Assembly (NCBI RefSeq): GCF_020889785.1
Contig: NZ_JACMYK010000006.1
Location: forward strand, 41,001-105,000
Direction: 5' to 3'
Origin: Bradyrhizobium acaciae
Lineage (GTDB): Bacteria; Pseudomonadota; Alphaproteobacteria; Rhizobiales; Xanthobacteraceae
Length of the DNA: 64,000 nucleotides
A model generated the notes under the pieces. The model saw only the letters and a program-made list of their open reading frames with translations. It had not been told where the DNA came from and made no database searches. Each line of letters opens with the position of its first letter. Within the stretch, counting starts at the first letter, position 1. The position numbers were made by a program, and so were the translations under genes. This document shows positions 9,507-19,314 of this stretch, piece by piece.

Positions 9507-10493
9507 ATGTCGAACATCCAGCGCATCGGAAATACTTTTCGCCGGACGATCTTGCAGGCGATCCCGACGGTGATCGGCATCATCGTCATCAATTTTTTTC
9601 TGCTGCAGCTCGCGCCGGGAGATGCGGCCGACGTGCTGGCCGGCGAGTCCGGATCGGCGACGATGGAAACGGTTGCAGCGCTACGGGCCCGCTTCGGCCT
9701 CGATCAACCGGTCCTGCTGCAACTTGTCGCCTACCTCGATAATCTCGCCCATCTGAGCCTCGGCTATTCGCCACGCTACAATCTTCCGGTCGCCGACATC
9801 ATCGGTCAGCGACTGCCCGGTACCGTAGCCTTAATGGCAACCGCACTTGTCATCGCGCTCGCCGGAGGCATCGCGCTTGGCATCGTGATGGCGACGTTCG
9901 CCGGCCGATGGCCTGATCGCCTGATCTCGATCGTGGTCACGCTGTTCTACTCGATACCCGGCTTCTGGATCGGCCTGATGCTGATCCTGCTGTTTTCCGT
10001 CAAGCTGGGCTGGTTACCAAGCGGAGGCGCCGCCACCATCGGCGCGGACGTTAGTGGCTTCGATCTGCTGATCGATCGTGCGCGCTACATGGTTCTTCCC
10101 GCTCTCTCGCTCTCCCTGTTCTACATCGCGATCTACTCCCGGCTGGCTCGCGCGGCCATGCTGGAGGCCCAGGCGCAGGATTACGTGCGCACGGCTGCCG
10201 CGAAGGGACTTTCTCCGCTCACGATCACGGTACGTCATGTGCTGCGCAACGCCTTGTTGCCGGTTACCACGGTCGCCGGCATGCATTTCGGAGGCCTACT
10301 TGGCGGCGCAGTGGTGGTCGAGACCGTGTACAGCTGGCCCGGCCTCGGCCGCCTCGCCTTCGAGGCCGTGATGAGCCGCGACTTCAGCGTGCTCCTCGGG
10401 ATCCTCCTGCTCTCTTCCCTGCTCGTGATCGTCGCCAATATGACGGTTGATCTCGTGCAGGCCTGGCTCGACCCACGCATCGAGGCTCGCTGA
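9507..10493 (+). CDS. DppB/OppB-type ABC transporter permease
   Basis: Inner-membrane permease of a dipeptide/oligopeptide-type importer, 328 aa, with about six hydrophobic segments. The N-terminal block IPTVIGIIVINFFLLQLAPGD is the DppB signature, followed by RFGLDQPVLLQ. The cytoplasmic loop that docks the ATPase is seen as EAQAQDYVRTAAAKGLSP, and the C-terminal block LGGAVVVETVYSWPGLGRLA is standard. The next gene starts two nt after its stop, and the two ATPases follow, so 9507-13416 is one four-gene operon. It has nine internal Met and no Cys, close to a normal permease, so sulfur economy is weaker here than in the soluble proteins. Which of the five binding proteins feeds it is unknown; the one at 13413 is nearest. 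Confidence 0.9.
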   Translation: MSNIQRIGNTFRRTILQAIPTVIGIIVINFFLLQLAPGDAADVLAGESGSATMETVAALRARFGLDQPVLLQLVAYLDNLAHLSLGYSPRYNLPVADIIGQRLPGTVALMATALVIALAGGIALGIVMATFAGRWPDRLISIVVTLFYSIPGFWIGLMLILLFSVKLGWLPSGGAATIGADVSGFDLLIDRARYMVLPALSLSLFYIAIYSRLARAAMLEAQAQDYVRTAAAKGLSPLTITVRHVLRNALLPVTTVAGMHFGGLLGGAVVVETVYSWPGLGRLAFEAVMSRDFSVLLGILLLSSLLVIVANMTVDLVQAWLDPRIEAR

Positions 10494-10495
10494 TC

Positions 10496-11470
10496 ATGAC
10501 CGACGCCATCCTCGACTCCACACGTCCTGCCGAGCGGTCTCCGGACGACCGGCTACGGACCGATCCCGAGCGTCCCGAATGGCCGAACATTCACGCGCCG
10601 GACACGCATCTGATCGCGGCCGACGCTGGCCATTCCCGATCACAATTGCTCCGGCGCCTTGGACGGAATCCGTCCTTCGTCGCCGGCGCAGGCTTGTTGC
10701 TGGTGATCTTCGCTGCAGCCGTATCTGCGCCGGTTCTTTTTCCCGGCGATCCTCTTTCGATGGTGGCGCGCCCGCTCTTGTGGCCCGGACAGGATCTGGC
10801 CTACGCTCTTGGAACCGACTCGCTGGGCCGCGATGTCGCTGCAGGCCTCATGCACGGCGCGCGAGTCTCACTTCTGATCGGTCTTGTCGCCACGACGATC
10901 GGCGTCGCGGTCGGCACAGCGGTCGGAGCCGTCGCCGGCTGTCGGGGCGGCCGTATCGACGACATCCTCGTCCGGATCATCGAACTGTTCCAGACCGTTC
11001 CGAGCTTCATCCTGCTCGTCGTACTGGTCGCGATCGCCCAACCTTCGATCACCACGGTGACGTGGGCCATTGGGTTGGTCACCTGGCCGACCATCGCGCG
11101 GCTGGTCCGCGCCGAATTCAGGGTGCTGCGCGAGAAGGAGTTCGTCATGGCGGCGCGCTCTCTTGGCTTCAGCGACAGCCGTATCGTGATCCGTGAGATC
11201 CTGCCGAATGCTCTCCCGGCAATTATCGTGACCACATCGGTGATGGTCGCAACTGCTATCCTGATGGAAGCGGCGCTGTCATTCCTCGGCCTTGGCGACC
11301 CGAATGTCGTGAGTTGGGGCAGCATGATCGGCTCCGGGCGCGAGTTGATCAGAACAGCGTGGTATCTCACCGCGCTTCCGGGCGTGGTCATCGTCCTGAC
11401 CGTGCTCTCACTGAATCTGATCGGCGACGGGCTCACGGACGTGCTCAACCCACGTCTGAGCAAGGAGTAA
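10496..11470 (+). CDS. DppC/OppC-type ABC transporter permease
   Basis: Second membrane subunit of the peptide-type importer, 324 aa. An unusually long hydrophilic N-terminus of about 60 residues precedes the first membrane segment (FVAGAGLLLVIFAAAV). Family signatures are LGTDSLGRDVAAGLMHGARVS and the EAA-type coupling loop LREKEFVMAARSLGFSDSRI, then LSFLGLGDPNVVSWGSMI near the C-terminus. It lies two nt downstream of the DppB-like gene and four nt upstream of the first ATPase. Six internal Met and one Cys were counted. The N-terminal extension may be a slightly wrong start, but no better-placed start with a ribosome site is evident. Confidence 0.9.
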   Translation: MTDAILDSTRPAERSPDDRLRTDPERPEWPNIHAPDTHLIAADAGHSRSQLLRRLGRNPSFVAGAGLLLVIFAAAVSAPVLFPGDPLSMVARPLLWPGQDLAYALGTDSLGRDVAAGLMHGARVSLLIGLVATTIGVAVGTAVGAVAGCRGGRIDDILVRIIELFQTVPSFILLVVLVAIAQPSITTVTWAIGLVTWPTIARLVRAEFRVLREKEFVMAARSLGFSDSRIVIREILPNALPAIIVTTSVMVATAILMEAALSFLGLGDPNVVSWGSMIGSGRELIRTAWYLTALPGVVIVLTVLSLNLIGDGLTDVLNPRLSKE

Positions 11471-11474
11471 CAGG

Positions 11475-12479
11475 ATGACGCCGTTGCTCGACGTCCGCGA
11501 CCTCACTATCTGCTTTCCGAACGCAACGCCGGTGCGGAACCTCAGTTTCGGCCTTGCTCCGGCCGAAGCGCTTGCCATCGTCGGCGAATCCGGGTCTGGA
11601 AAATCGCTGACGGCGCTGGCGCTCATGCGCCTGCTCCCCGGCGCCGCCCGCATTGCCTCCGGTCGGGTGCGTCTTGACAATGACGACCTGCTCGCGCTTC
11701 CAGAAGTTGAGATGCGCAGCCGGCGCGGCCGCGATATCGCGATGATCTTCCAGGAGCCGATGACGTCGCTGAATCCCGTGCTGACCATCGGCCGGCAGAT
11801 CGCCGAGGTTCTGCAACTGCATCGCGGCCTCACGAAGGCGCAGGCGCGCCGCGAAGCCGCCGAACTGCTCGATCTGGTACGCATTCCCAATCCCGAGCGT
11901 TGCCTTGATGACCATCCACACCGGCTGTCGGGCGGCATGCGCCAGCGCGTCATGATTGCGATCGCGGCGGCATGTCGTCCCAAGATCCTGATCGCGGACG
12001 AGCCGACAACGGCCTTGGACGTAACCATCCAGGCTCAGGTGCTGGAGCTGCTCGACCGCCTGCGTCGCGAACTGTCGCTATCGCTCCTGCTGATCACCCA
12101 TGATCTCGGTCTGGTGGGCCAATGGGCCGACCGTGTCATCGTCATGTATGCAGGACGAAAGGTCGAGGAAGCGTCCCCGGGCATCTTGTTCGAGCGTCCC
12201 TTGCATCCCTATACGCGGGGGCTTCTCGCGGCATCCCCGCGATTGCACGACAGGCTGCATTATCGAAGCGCCAGGCTGGCCGAAATCCCCGGCAACATCG
12301 CCTCTGCCGCGACTCAGGCAGGCTGCCCTTTTGCGCCGCGGTGTCCTGACCGGCTGGCGCGGTGCCGGACCAACGTCCCGGACGAGCGCGATGCTGCAAG
12401 CGGACGGCGCGTTGCCTGCCACGTCGATCTCACCGAATCGTCCCGCGGATTACACCATGACGCTGCTCTCAGTTACTGA
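11475..12479 (+). CDS. DppD/OppD-type ABC transporter ATP-binding protein
   Basis: ATPase subunit of the peptide-type importer, 334 aa. Walker A is GESGSGKS (near residue 38), the Q-loop region reads MIFQEPMTSLNPV, the signature is LSGGMRQRV and Walker B is ILIADEPTTALD, with the switch His in LLLITHDLGLV. The C-terminal oligo_HPY region has the usual Cys cluster (GCPFAPRCPD and VACH). Met and Cys content (seven of each) is ordinary, in contrast to the abundant soluble proteins of the island. Its end overlaps the next ATPase start by 23 nt, so the two are probably translationally coupled. Confidence 0.92.
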   Translation: MTPLLDVRDLTICFPNATPVRNLSFGLAPAEALAIVGESGSGKSLTALALMRLLPGAARIASGRVRLDNDDLLALPEVEMRSRRGRDIAMIFQEPMTSLNPVLTIGRQIAEVLQLHRGLTKAQARREAAELLDLVRIPNPERCLDDHPHRLSGGMRQRVMIAIAAACRPKILIADEPTTALDVTIQAQVLELLDRLRRELSLSLLLITHDLGLVGQWADRVIVMYAGRKVEEASPGILFERPLHPYTRGLLAASPRLHDRLHYRSARLAEIPGNIASAATQAGCPFAPRCPDRLARCRTNVPDERDAASGRRVACHVDLTESSRGLHHDAALSY

Positions 12480-13416
12480 TCTCAAAGCCACCTATCGGGT
12501 CGGCGCTGCGCCGGTCCACGCCGTCGACGGCGTGTCGCTCGATATCGCGCCAGGCGAGACCGTCGGCCTCGTTGGTGAATCCGGTTGCGGAAAGTCGACC
12601 CTAGGCAAGACAATCCTGCGGCTCGTCGAGCCATCGGCCGGGCGCATCGCGTTCGATGGCGTCGATCTCACGACGCTGCCGGAGCGGCGGCTGCGAGCCT
12701 ATCGGCGCAGATTGCAGATGATCTTCCAGGATCCGTTCGCCTCGCTCAATCCGCGCCAGACCATCGGCGATATCCTGCTTGCACCGCTCAACGTCCACCG
12801 CGTCGGCTCGCGGCCCGACCGGCGCCGGCGGGTCAGCGCCATTCTGTCCCAGGTCGGTTTGCCGGAGGACGCGGTCGCACGCTATCCGCACGAATTTTCC
12901 GGCGGCCAGCGTCAGCGGATCGGGATCGCGCGAGCCTTGATCCTGGGACCGGACCTCATCATTTGCGATGAGCCGGTGTCGGCGCTGGATCTGTCGGTGC
13001 AGGCACAGATCCTCAATCTGCTCGCCGACATCAAGCGCGACCTGAAGCTGTCGCTGCTCTTCATATCCCACGACCTCTCGGTCGTGCGCTACCTATCCGA
13101 CCGGGTGCTGGTGATGTATCTCGGGCGCATCGTCGAAACCGGCAGCCATGAGCAGATCTGGAAGACTCCGCGGCATCCCTACACCCGCGCCCTGATCGAC
13201 GCCGTTCCGGACCCCGCGCGGCGTCGGTACGCAGCCCCCCTGCCCGGCGATCTGCCTGACCCGCGCAACGTGGCCGAAGGCTGTCGCTTCCAGCCACGCT
13301 GTCCGCTCGCGACGGAGCTCTGCACGCGACAGGCCCCCGAGCTGCGGGTCACGTCGACGGGCCATCAGGTTGCATGCCACCATGCCGAGATGACTGCAGC
13401 GCCGAGCGCGGCCTAG
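12457..13416 (+). CDS. DppF/OppF-type ABC transporter ATP-binding protein
   Basis: Second ATPase of the peptide-type importer, 319 aa. Walker A is GESGCGKST, the Q-loop region MIFQDPFASLNPRQ, the signature FSGGQRQRIGIARAL, Walker B LIICDEPVSALD and the H-loop LLFISHDLSVV. The Cys-containing C-terminal region GCRFQPRCPLATELC is present. The reading frame is open far upstream, but the ATG at 12457 (MTLLSVTDLKATY) starts at the conserved beginning of the domain and overlaps the previous gene by 23 nt. Three internal Met and six Cys were counted. Its stop overlaps the convergent stop of the binding-protein gene at 13413 by four nt, so no separate terminator is present between them. Confidence 0.92.
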   Translation: MTLLSVTDLKATYRVGAAPVHAVDGVSLDIAPGETVGLVGESGCGKSTLGKTILRLVEPSAGRIAFDGVDLTTLPERRLRAYRRRLQMIFQDPFASLNPRQTIGDILLAPLNVHRVGSRPDRRRRVSAILSQVGLPEDAVARYPHEFSGGQRQRIGIARALILGPDLIICDEPVSALDLSVQAQILNLLADIKRDLKLSLLFISHDLSVVRYLSDRVLVMYLGRIVETGSHEQIWKTPRHPYTRALIDAVPDPARRRYAAPLPGDLPDPRNVAEGCRFQPRCPLATELCTRQAPELRVTSTGHQVACHHAEMTAAPSAA

Positions 13417-15008
13417 CCGCGCAACCAGACGTTCGCAAAATTGCCCTGCACACCGGCGCTATCGATGGTGTGGCCGACCACGCGCCGGTTGTAGACCGTC
13501 ACGGGTTTGCTCAGCATCAGCGGGAGCACCGGAAGGTCATCCGCGACAATCTCCTGAAAGCGATCAATCAGCGCTCTGCGTCTGTCCGTGTCAGATTCGA
13601 CGGCGATCTCGGCAAAAAGCCTGTCGACCTCCGGATTGGAGTAATGGCTCGCGTTGGTGAAGGCCACACCCTTACGAAAATTGTCGCTGGTGAAGAACCG
13701 CTGCAAGCCGACCGTCGGATCGAACATGTTGGTAAAAGGGTGAAAGGTGAAATCGTAGTCGCGGTCGGTATAGACGCGCTTCAGATAGCTCGGAAAATCC
13801 TGCCCGCGAACGGTCACGTCGATGCCGACGGCCGCCAGCGCGCTCTTCAGGGCCTCGCCGCTACGCTTGAAGTTCTCGCCAAAGGGCTGGAAGTCATGCG
13901 TGAGCGCAAAGCGCCAGCGCCCCTTCAAGGGGAAGCCCGCCTCATCCAACAGCTTGCCCGCTGCCTTCGGATCAAATGGATATGTCGGGACCTTGGTGTT
14001 GTAGAACCGCTTCAGAGTCGGACTGACGATGCTGACCGTCCGCTCCCCAAGTCCGTACCATGCCACGTTCAGCACCACGGCGGGATCGACCGCATGTGCG
14101 ATCGCCTTGCGAACTTGCGGGCTCTTCAGGATCGGGTGATCCAGATTGAACTCGAGGCCGTACAGCGTCGGCGAATATTCGTAACCACGCGTCTCCTGGC
14201 CCAGATGTGGAAGGGATCGGAAACGCTCCAGATCCAGTGGCGAAACGGGCGTTGATCCACCGAGGTCCAGTTCGCCGGTTTCAAACGCGACGGCGCGCGC
14301 TGCCCCGTCAGGGATTATCCGAACCAGCAAGGCGTCAAGGTATGGCTTCGGGTTGTCCCAGTAGTTTGGATTGCGGGAATAGCTGACGTAATTGCCGAGC
14401 ACCCATTCCTTGAAAACGAAGGGTCCCGTCCCAATTGGCGCGCGGTTGTTCGGATTCTGCAGCGGATCGCCCTTGCCGTCGTAAACGTGGCGCGGAACGA
14501 TGGGAGACTCACCTGCCGCCAGCGCATAGAGCAGATACGGCGACGGCTTGGACAGTCGAAGCACAACCGTGTGCACATCGACCGCGGCGGCTTCGAGCAG
14601 ATTGGCAAATGTGGTGCGGCCGCGAGGATGCGCGGTTTTGAGAAGACCGATGGAATAGACAACGTCCGCTGCCGTAAACGGTTGGCCGTCATGCCATTTC
14701 ACGTTTTGCCGCAGGTCGAAGCGGTATTGCAGCCCATCTTCAGTGATGCTCCAGGCCGTTGCGAGCTGCGGCTTGGGATTGAGCTCAAAGTCGTAGGTCA
14801 GCAGCCCCTCGACCACCTTGGTGCTGGCCTGGATCGCCGGACCCTCCGTGGTGTTGAAGCACACCAGAGTGGTCGGCTCGGGCTGGATCACGAAGCTCAG
14901 TCGCCCGCCGGTGCGGGGGCTGCCCTCCTGCGCCCGCGCGCCGCCGGCCGGCGCTGCGAGCCCAGCCAAGGTTGCTTTAACGAAGGTTCGTCGGGAGATC
15001 GAGACCAT
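13413..15008 (-). CDS. Family-5 ABC substrate-binding protein
   Basis: Periplasmic DppA/OppA-like binding protein, 531 aa, converging on the dppBCDF-like operon and a plausible partner for it. The signal MVSISRRTFVKATLAGLA is twin-arginine-like and is cleaved near ARAQEG. Landmarks are LRQNVKWHDGQPFTAADVV, IGTGPFVFKEWVLG, SRNPNYWDNPKPYLD and NMFDPTVGLQRFF. The start at 15008 has GGGAGG 5 nt upstream. The mature chain has two Met and one Cys in about 504 residues. It belongs to the same duplicated group as the proteins at 1993, 3853 and 30266. A MetQ-like gene lies 9 nt upstream on the same strand and probably shares its transcript. Confidence 0.88.
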   Translation of the reverse strand: MVSISRRTFVKATLAGLAAPAGGARAQEGSPRTGGRLSFVIQPEPTTLVCFNTTEGPAIQASTKVVEGLLTYDFELNPKPQLATAWSITEDGLQYRFDLRQNVKWHDGQPFTAADVVYSIGLLKTAHPRGRTTFANLLEAAAVDVHTVVLRLSKPSPYLLYALAAGESPIVPRHVYDGKGDPLQNPNNRAPIGTGPFVFKEWVLGNYVSYSRNPNYWDNPKPYLDALLVRIIPDGAARAVAFETGELDLGGSTPVSPLDLERFRSLPHLGQETRGYEYSPTLYGLEFNLDHPILKSPQVRKAIAHAVDPAVVLNVAWYGLGERTVSIVSPTLKRFYNTKVPTYPFDPKAAGKLLDEAGFPLKGRWRFALTHDFQPFGENFKRSGEALKSALAAVGIDVTVRGQDFPSYLKRVYTDRDYDFTFHPFTNMFDPTVGLQRFFTSDNFRKGVAFTNASHYSNPEVDRLFAEIAVESDTDRRRALIDRFQEIVADDLPVLPLMLSKPVTVYNRRVVGHTIDSAGVQGNFANVWLRG

Positions 15009-15017
15009 TGTGCCTCC

Positions 15018-15851
15018 CTACGACCCCGGGAAGCTCACAAGCGACCCATAAAGTTCCAGCAATCTGGCACGCACGGCTTCGGATCCACGGTAGAGGGCTA
15101 TGAAGCGCTTCAGGCGCTCATCGTCTTTCAGTTCCGGGCGCGTTACGAACTGGAACGCATAGATCGGGTCGTTCTCGAAGATCAGGCCCGCCGACGGATC
15201 AAGTCCCGCAAGTTTCGCGAACGTCGGATAAGTTGCTGCGGCATCAACGTCGTCAAGGGCGCGCGCAATCTGCGGGCCCTCGAGCTGAACCAGCTTCAAT
15301 GGCCGGCGATAGCTGACGATGTCCTCCAGCTTCGCACGATGGTCGGCCCCTGGCTTGAGTTCGATCAGGCCGGCTCGCTGCAGAAGCAGCAAGGCGCGCC
15401 CCGTGTTGACCGCGTCACTCGAAATCGCAATCCGGGCATTGTCCGGAAAATCCTGTATCGACTTGTACTTCTTGGAATAGAGCCCGAACGGCGTACTGAA
15501 GGCGGCCGCGACGGGAACGAGCTTGTAGCCCGCATTCCTGATGCTGAATTCAAGGAACGGAGCGTGCTGGAACAGATTCGCGTCGATCTCCTTTTCGGCC
15601 ACTGCGCGGTTCGGCGTATTCCAGTCGTTGAACTCGATCAGTTCAACGTTCAGACCCTGCGCCTTGGCTTCGCGCGCCGCAATCTCTGCGGCCTGGTTCG
15701 ATATGCTGGTCGCGAGCCCGATCCTGAGCAGCCTTTCATCAGCCGAAGCCAGCGAAACGCTGGCAAGCAATCCAGCGAGGGCCAGGCCAATCGCGACGTA
15801 TCGCCTCGGCCGGGCCACGTTGAAGGGATGAGATCTGCTTCCTCGCGACAT
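15018..15851 (-). CDS. MetQ/NlpA-like periplasmic binding protein with no internal Met or Cys
   Basis: Binding protein of the NlpA/MetQ family, 277 aa, which in characterised members delivers methionine or related compounds to MetNI. Family pattern: LRIGLATSISNQAAEIAA, the LFQHAPFLEF segment, GLYSKKYKSIQDFP, and NTGRALLLLQRAGLI. The signal peptide ends near SLASADE and has no lipobox Cys, so the mature protein should be soluble in the periplasm. The ATG at 15851 begins just before the signal; an upstream in-frame ATG is possible. After the initiator there is no Met and no Cys. No metN or metI genes are in the window, so it is an orphan or shares another permease. It lies between groEL and the family-5 binding protein on one strand. 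Confidence 0.87.
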   Translation of the reverse strand: MSRGSRSHPFNVARPRRYVAIGLALAGLLASVSLASADERLLRIGLATSISNQAAEIAAREAKAQGLNVELIEFNDWNTPNRAVAEKEIDANLFQHAPFLEFSIRNAGYKLVPVAAAFSTPFGLYSKKYKSIQDFPDNARIAISSDAVNTGRALLLLQRAGLIELKPGADHRAKLEDIVSYRRPLKLVQLEGPQIARALDDVDAAATYPTFAKLAGLDPSAGLIFENDPIYAFQFVTRPELKDDERLKRFIALYRGSEAVRARLLELYGSLVSFPGS

Positions 15852-15902
15852 CGTCTTGCTTTCCCGATCCTTGCCGCGGCAATCCATGCGTGAGACGGAG
15901 AC

Positions 15903-15959
15903 GACTGTCGCGGGAGATCGACCAAAGCCGCCGTTTGGCCGTTTCTCCGCGCGACAGTC
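15903..15959 (-). other. Long imperfect hairpin between groEL and the metQ-like gene
   Basis: GACTGTCGCGGGAGA at 15903-15917 pairs with TCTCCGCGCGACAGTC at 15944-15959 (one extra base), and the loop contains a smaller inverted repeat (CCAAA...TTTGG). No T-tract follows on the minus strand, so it is not a canonical intrinsic terminator. Its place directly after groEL suggests an mRNA 3'-end stabiliser, a processing site or a Rho-linked attenuator that would leave groEL more abundant than the downstream binding-protein genes. That role is inferred. Confidence 0.55.
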
Positions 15960-16000
15960 CCGTTCTGATCAATCGACCGGCGAGACCGCCGGCCGGTTGC

Positions 16001-17653
<1,653 letters not shown>

Positions 17654-17710
17654 CTATCGCGCAGAAGACTGCGCGGAGCGACATCGTTGAGGTGTTGTGG
17701 ATGACGGGAT

Positions 17711-17998
17711 CTAGGCGATCACGCCGAGTATGTCGGATTCCTTGGCGATCAGCAGATCTTCTCCATTGATCTTGACTTCGGTTCCTGACCACTTTCCAAA
17801 CAGGACCCGGTCGCCCTTCTTCACGTCGAGCGGATGCAGCTTGCCGGCTTCATCTCGCGCCCCGCCACCGACGGCGACGACCTCTCCCTCCTGCGGCTTT
17901 TCTTTCGCCGTGTCGGGAATGATGATTCCACCTTTGGTCTTGTTGGTTTCCTCAATGCGGCGGATCACCACACGATCATGCAACGGACGGAAGCTCAT
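17711..17998 (-). CDS. groS: GroES co-chaperonin lacking internal Met and Cys
   Basis: 10-kDa co-chaperonin, 95 aa from [14 protein letters not shown], cap of the GroEL ring. The mobile loop ([17 protein letters not shown]), the roof region (GGGARDEAG) and the C-terminal strand ([19 protein letters not shown]) are conserved. A six-residue upstream extension is open, but MSFRPL is the family start and AGG precedes it. Ordinary rhizobial GroES has Met in the C-terminal segment LLIMKESDIMGV; here it reads [12 protein letters not shown]. No Met or Cys remains after the initiator, which should itself be cleaved before Ser2. It leads the groES-groEL operon. No CIRCE inverted repeat and no clear sigma-54 or heat-shock promoter is visible in the 200 bases upstream, so the trigger may not be heat. 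Confidence 0.96.
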   Translation of the reverse strand: MSFRPLHDRVVIRRIEETNKTKGGIIIPDTAKEKPQEGEVVAVGGGARDEAGKLHPLDVKKGDRVLFGKWSGTEVKINGEDLLIAKESDILGVIA

Positions 17999-18218
17999 CG
18001 GGCCTACCTTTGACAATATCTGCGTTCAGGTTCGCGCATCAATGGTGCGATTTCGCTTTTGACGGCTTCAAAACGTTATGGTCGCGATCGTTTCGTGTCC
18101 ATGTCAAATTGCGTCGACAAAATAGATGATTGCTGCCAACGCAGCGCGGCGCGGAAAAACGTTTGGATCGGTAAGATGCAAGGACGCACCGAGCGAGATC
18201 AGCCGCGTGTCGCACCGT

Positions 18219-19280
18219 CTAGGCTGCGGCCTTGGCCTGCAGGCGTCGTACGCGCGGGATCACGTGCTCGGCGAAGCGCGCCATGTTCTCGTCCACCGGC
18301 TGGAATTGCAGCATGAACAGCTCGACACCAATTGCGTTGAATTCAACGATGCGCCTGGCGACGGTGTCGTAGCTTCCGACCAGCCGCGCCGACGTGCCGC
18401 CATTGGTCCCGACCCGCACCTCCTTGGCCGCGGTCTTGAACATCTGCGCGTCGGGATCCGCATTCGCCACCAGCCGCGCGCGCGTCGGCTTGTCCTGCTC
18501 CGAGATGGCAAATAGCCGAGCCAGCTCGGCCTCCGCTTCGGCATCCGTGTCGCGTGCGATGATGAAGGCGGACATCCCGAAGCGGATGGGCGGCCCGACA
18601 CGTGGCCTGCGGGCGACATCCTGGACAAGGGCTCGGATGTCCTCGAGCGGCTGTCCATTCATGAAATAGACGTCCGCCGCGTGGGCCGCGAGCATCCGCG
18701 CCGCCTCCGACTCGCCGCCAAGATAGATCGCCGGCCGTGGCCGGAACTGGTCGCGCGGACGGAGTTGGTAGGCTTCGACATTGAAGTGCCGGCCGTGAAA
18801 GTCCACCCGATGGCCAGATGTCAGCCGCTCGAATATCTCGACCCACTCCCGCCCATAGGCATAGCGATCGTCATGATCGGGAAAGCCAATTCCCGAGCGC
18901 TCCAGCTCCGGTCGATACCACGCATTGACCAGATTAATACCGAACCGCCCTTCGCTGATATTCTCGATCTGCAGCGCCATCTTCGCGAGCACGACCGGGT
19001 GGACCAGCAAGGGCTTGATCGCCGCAATCAACTCGATCCGGTTAGTCACGGCGGCAAGTGCCGCTGCGCCAGTCCAAGTTTCGAGCAAATCCTGGTCGTC
19101 GCCGCTCGGATGAATGATGTGCTGCGCAAGCAGCGTAGATTCATACCCGAGCGCTTCGGCTTTCAAGATCTGGGCGCGAACGCGGGTCCAGGACGCATCG
19201 GGCGGATCGGTGGGATGATGACGGGAAGCCCAACTGCCATGGGTAAGCGCCCATACGCCAAATCGCAAGGGGAATGCCAT
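18219..19280 (-). CDS. SsuD-like LLM-class flavin monooxygenase
   Basis: FMNH2-dependent luciferase-like monooxygenase, 353 aa, related to alkanesulfonate monooxygenase SsuD and SfnG. It starts MAFPLRFGVWALTHGSW; longer in-frame starts lack ribosome sites and family sequence. Landmarks are AEALGYESTLLAQH, the strand LAAVTNRIELIAAIKP, ENISEGRFGINLVNAWYRPE, DDRYAYGREWVEIFERL, RPAIYLGGESEAAR, HAADVYFMNGQP, and the C-terminal GSYDTVARRIVEFNAIGVE. It would release sulfite from a sulfonate or sulfone. It has seven Met and no Cys. It lies 34 nt downstream of the DszC-like gene and about 200 nt upstream of groES, all on the minus strand. The reductase that supplies FMNH2 is absent from the window. 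Confidence 0.82.
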   Translation of the reverse strand: MAFPLRFGVWALTHGSWASRHHPTDPPDASWTRVRAQILKAEALGYESTLLAQHIIHPSGDDQDLLETWTGAAALAAVTNRIELIAAIKPLLVHPVVLAKMALQIENISEGRFGINLVNAWYRPELERSGIGFPDHDDRYAYGREWVEIFERLTSGHRVDFHGRHFNVEAYQLRPRDQFRPRPAIYLGGESEAARMLAAHAADVYFMNGQPLEDIRALVQDVARRPRVGPPIRFGMSAFIIARDTDAEAEAELARLFAISEQDKPTRARLVANADPDAQMFKTAAKEVRVGTNGGTSARLVGSYDTVARRIVEFNAIGVELFMLQFQPVDENMARFAEHVIPRVRRLQAKAAA

Positions 19281-19314
19281 CGGTGAAGAATCTCGTCTCG
19301 AGCCTGCTCTCGCC

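Noticed and set aside
18000..18218. CIRCE, heat-shock or NifA/sigma-54 promoter for groES
   Set aside because: No TTAGCACTC-type inverted repeat and no TGGCAC-N5-TTGC element was found; a TTGACA exists but lacks a well-placed partner box.
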